Assembly: GCA_005773755.1 (NCBI GenBank)
Contig: SXHE01000867.1
Coordinates: forward strand, 1 to 32,381
DNA from: Planctomycetia bacterium
GTDB lineage: Bacteria > Planctomycetota > Planctomycetia > Gemmatales > Gemmataceae
Reading direction: 5' to 3'
DNA length: 32,381 bases
Shown: positions 32,008 through 32,381 of the stretch, piece by piece
Layout of the letters: each line of letters opens with the position of its first letter
How positions within the stretch are numbered: position 1 is the first letter of the stretch
Made by a program: the position numbers and the translations under genes
Notes under the pieces: generated by a model
The model's database searches: none
What the model was told of the DNA's origin: nothing
What the model saw: the letters and a program-made list of their open reading frames with translations, nothing else

Positions 32008-32381
32008 ATGACAGCGAGATCGACTCTGAGCACTGAAGACGACATGTTCGACCGCTGGGTGGCGGCAAGAGACCCGGCGTCGCGCGACGTCCTGGAACCC
32101 CTTGAACTGAGCCCCCGGCTCACTCGCCTGTTCGCGGTCGCCGTCTGCCGCGACATATGGGGGCTGCTGACCGACGAGCGCAGCCGGGCCGCTGTTGAGA
32201 TCGCAGAAAGGCATGCGGACGACCGAGCGACGATCCGCGAGCGACGCGTCGCGTACAAGGCGGCCAGCGACGTCTACTTCGGCCTGTGCGAGATGTACGG
32301 GAGCGACCAGCGCCCGGAGATCGCGATCCCCTCCTTGGCGGCCTCGGCCGCGCGCGACGCCGTCGACACGCACGCGAGGGC
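32008..32381 (+). CDS. Gemmataceae-type hypothetical protein, 3' end outside window
   Basis: The ATG at 32008 follows ACAGGAG and the frame stays open to the window edge (at least 124 residues). The start, FDRWVAARDP, then LSPRLTRLFAVAVCRDIWGL, LTDERSRAAVEIAERHADD, matches a pattern I know from many uncharacterised Gemmataceae proteins with a conserved RLFACACCR-like and W-L-T-D-RSR-AVE-AER-ADG region. The function is unknown. Here the cysteine-rich RLFAVAVCRD motif has only one cysteine. Confidence 0.75.
   Translation, partial: MTARSTLSTEDDMFDRWVAARDPASRDVLEPLELSPRLTRLFAVAVCRDIWGLLTDERSRAAVEIAERHADDRATIRERRVAYKAASDVYFGLCEMYGSDQRPEIAIPSLAASAARDAVDTHAR

Overview
The window is high-GC bacterial DNA that most resembles a Gemmata-type planctomycete. 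Three things suggest this: a TIGR02996 repeat-companion domain ahead of leucine-rich repeats (30273-31490), a 3'-end gene of the 'RLFAVAVCRDIWGLLTDERSRAAVE' type that I associate with Gemmataceae, and tandem multihaem cytochromes. The lineage call is inference from families, not from a marker gene.

Left third (1-10132), core-like chromosome: a TPR protein cut by the window edge, a flagellar rod/hook protein on the minus strand, three tandem penta-haem c-type cytochromes (the last two overlapping by one base), a small protein that may be a permuted papain-fold enzyme, a Tat-exported DUF3500-like protein facing it across a perfect 15-bp hairpin, a membrane-anchored zinc-ribbon/coiled-coil protein, and tRNA-Asp(GTC).

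Middle (10133 to about 25600), an integrative element: a complete tyrosine recombinase starts 180 bases after tRNA-Asp, with a dyad overlapping its putative promoter. Behind it lies a 771-residue homologue of family A DNA polymerase that has lost its motif A aspartate and motif B lysine. A structured, gene-free 400 bases follows. Next is a tightly overlapping operon of an excisionase-like HTH protein, a RuvB-like AAA+ ATPase, a MoxR-like AAA+ ATPase and a DUF2201-type metallopeptidase/VWA protein. Then come replication genes: a small protein, a P4/D5-type SF3 helicase, a stretch carrying repeated CGTCCGGAAT (candidate iterons), a DnaG-like zinc/Toprim primase, a ParB-like protein without a visible ParA, and a RepA-like AAA ATPase. 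No capsid, terminase or conjugation gene is visible. The right end of the element is not identifiable here, because no second copy of the tRNA 3' end is present.

Right third (about 25600-32381): mostly unrecognised proteins, including one with a C-terminal winged-helix-like segment and one ending in a DUF123 (GIY-YIG-like) nuclease domain. Between them is a leader with two perfect but mutually exclusive stems (27484-27602). The LRR protein, a 19-bp hairpin and several small coupled ORFs close the window. These genes could still belong to the element or could be host chromosome.

The best candidates for undescribed biology are the catalytically dead family A polymerase beside an integrase, the RuvB-like/MoxR/DUF2201-VWA operon within a self-replicating island, and three structured non-coding regions (10147-10211, 14042-14235, 27484-27602).
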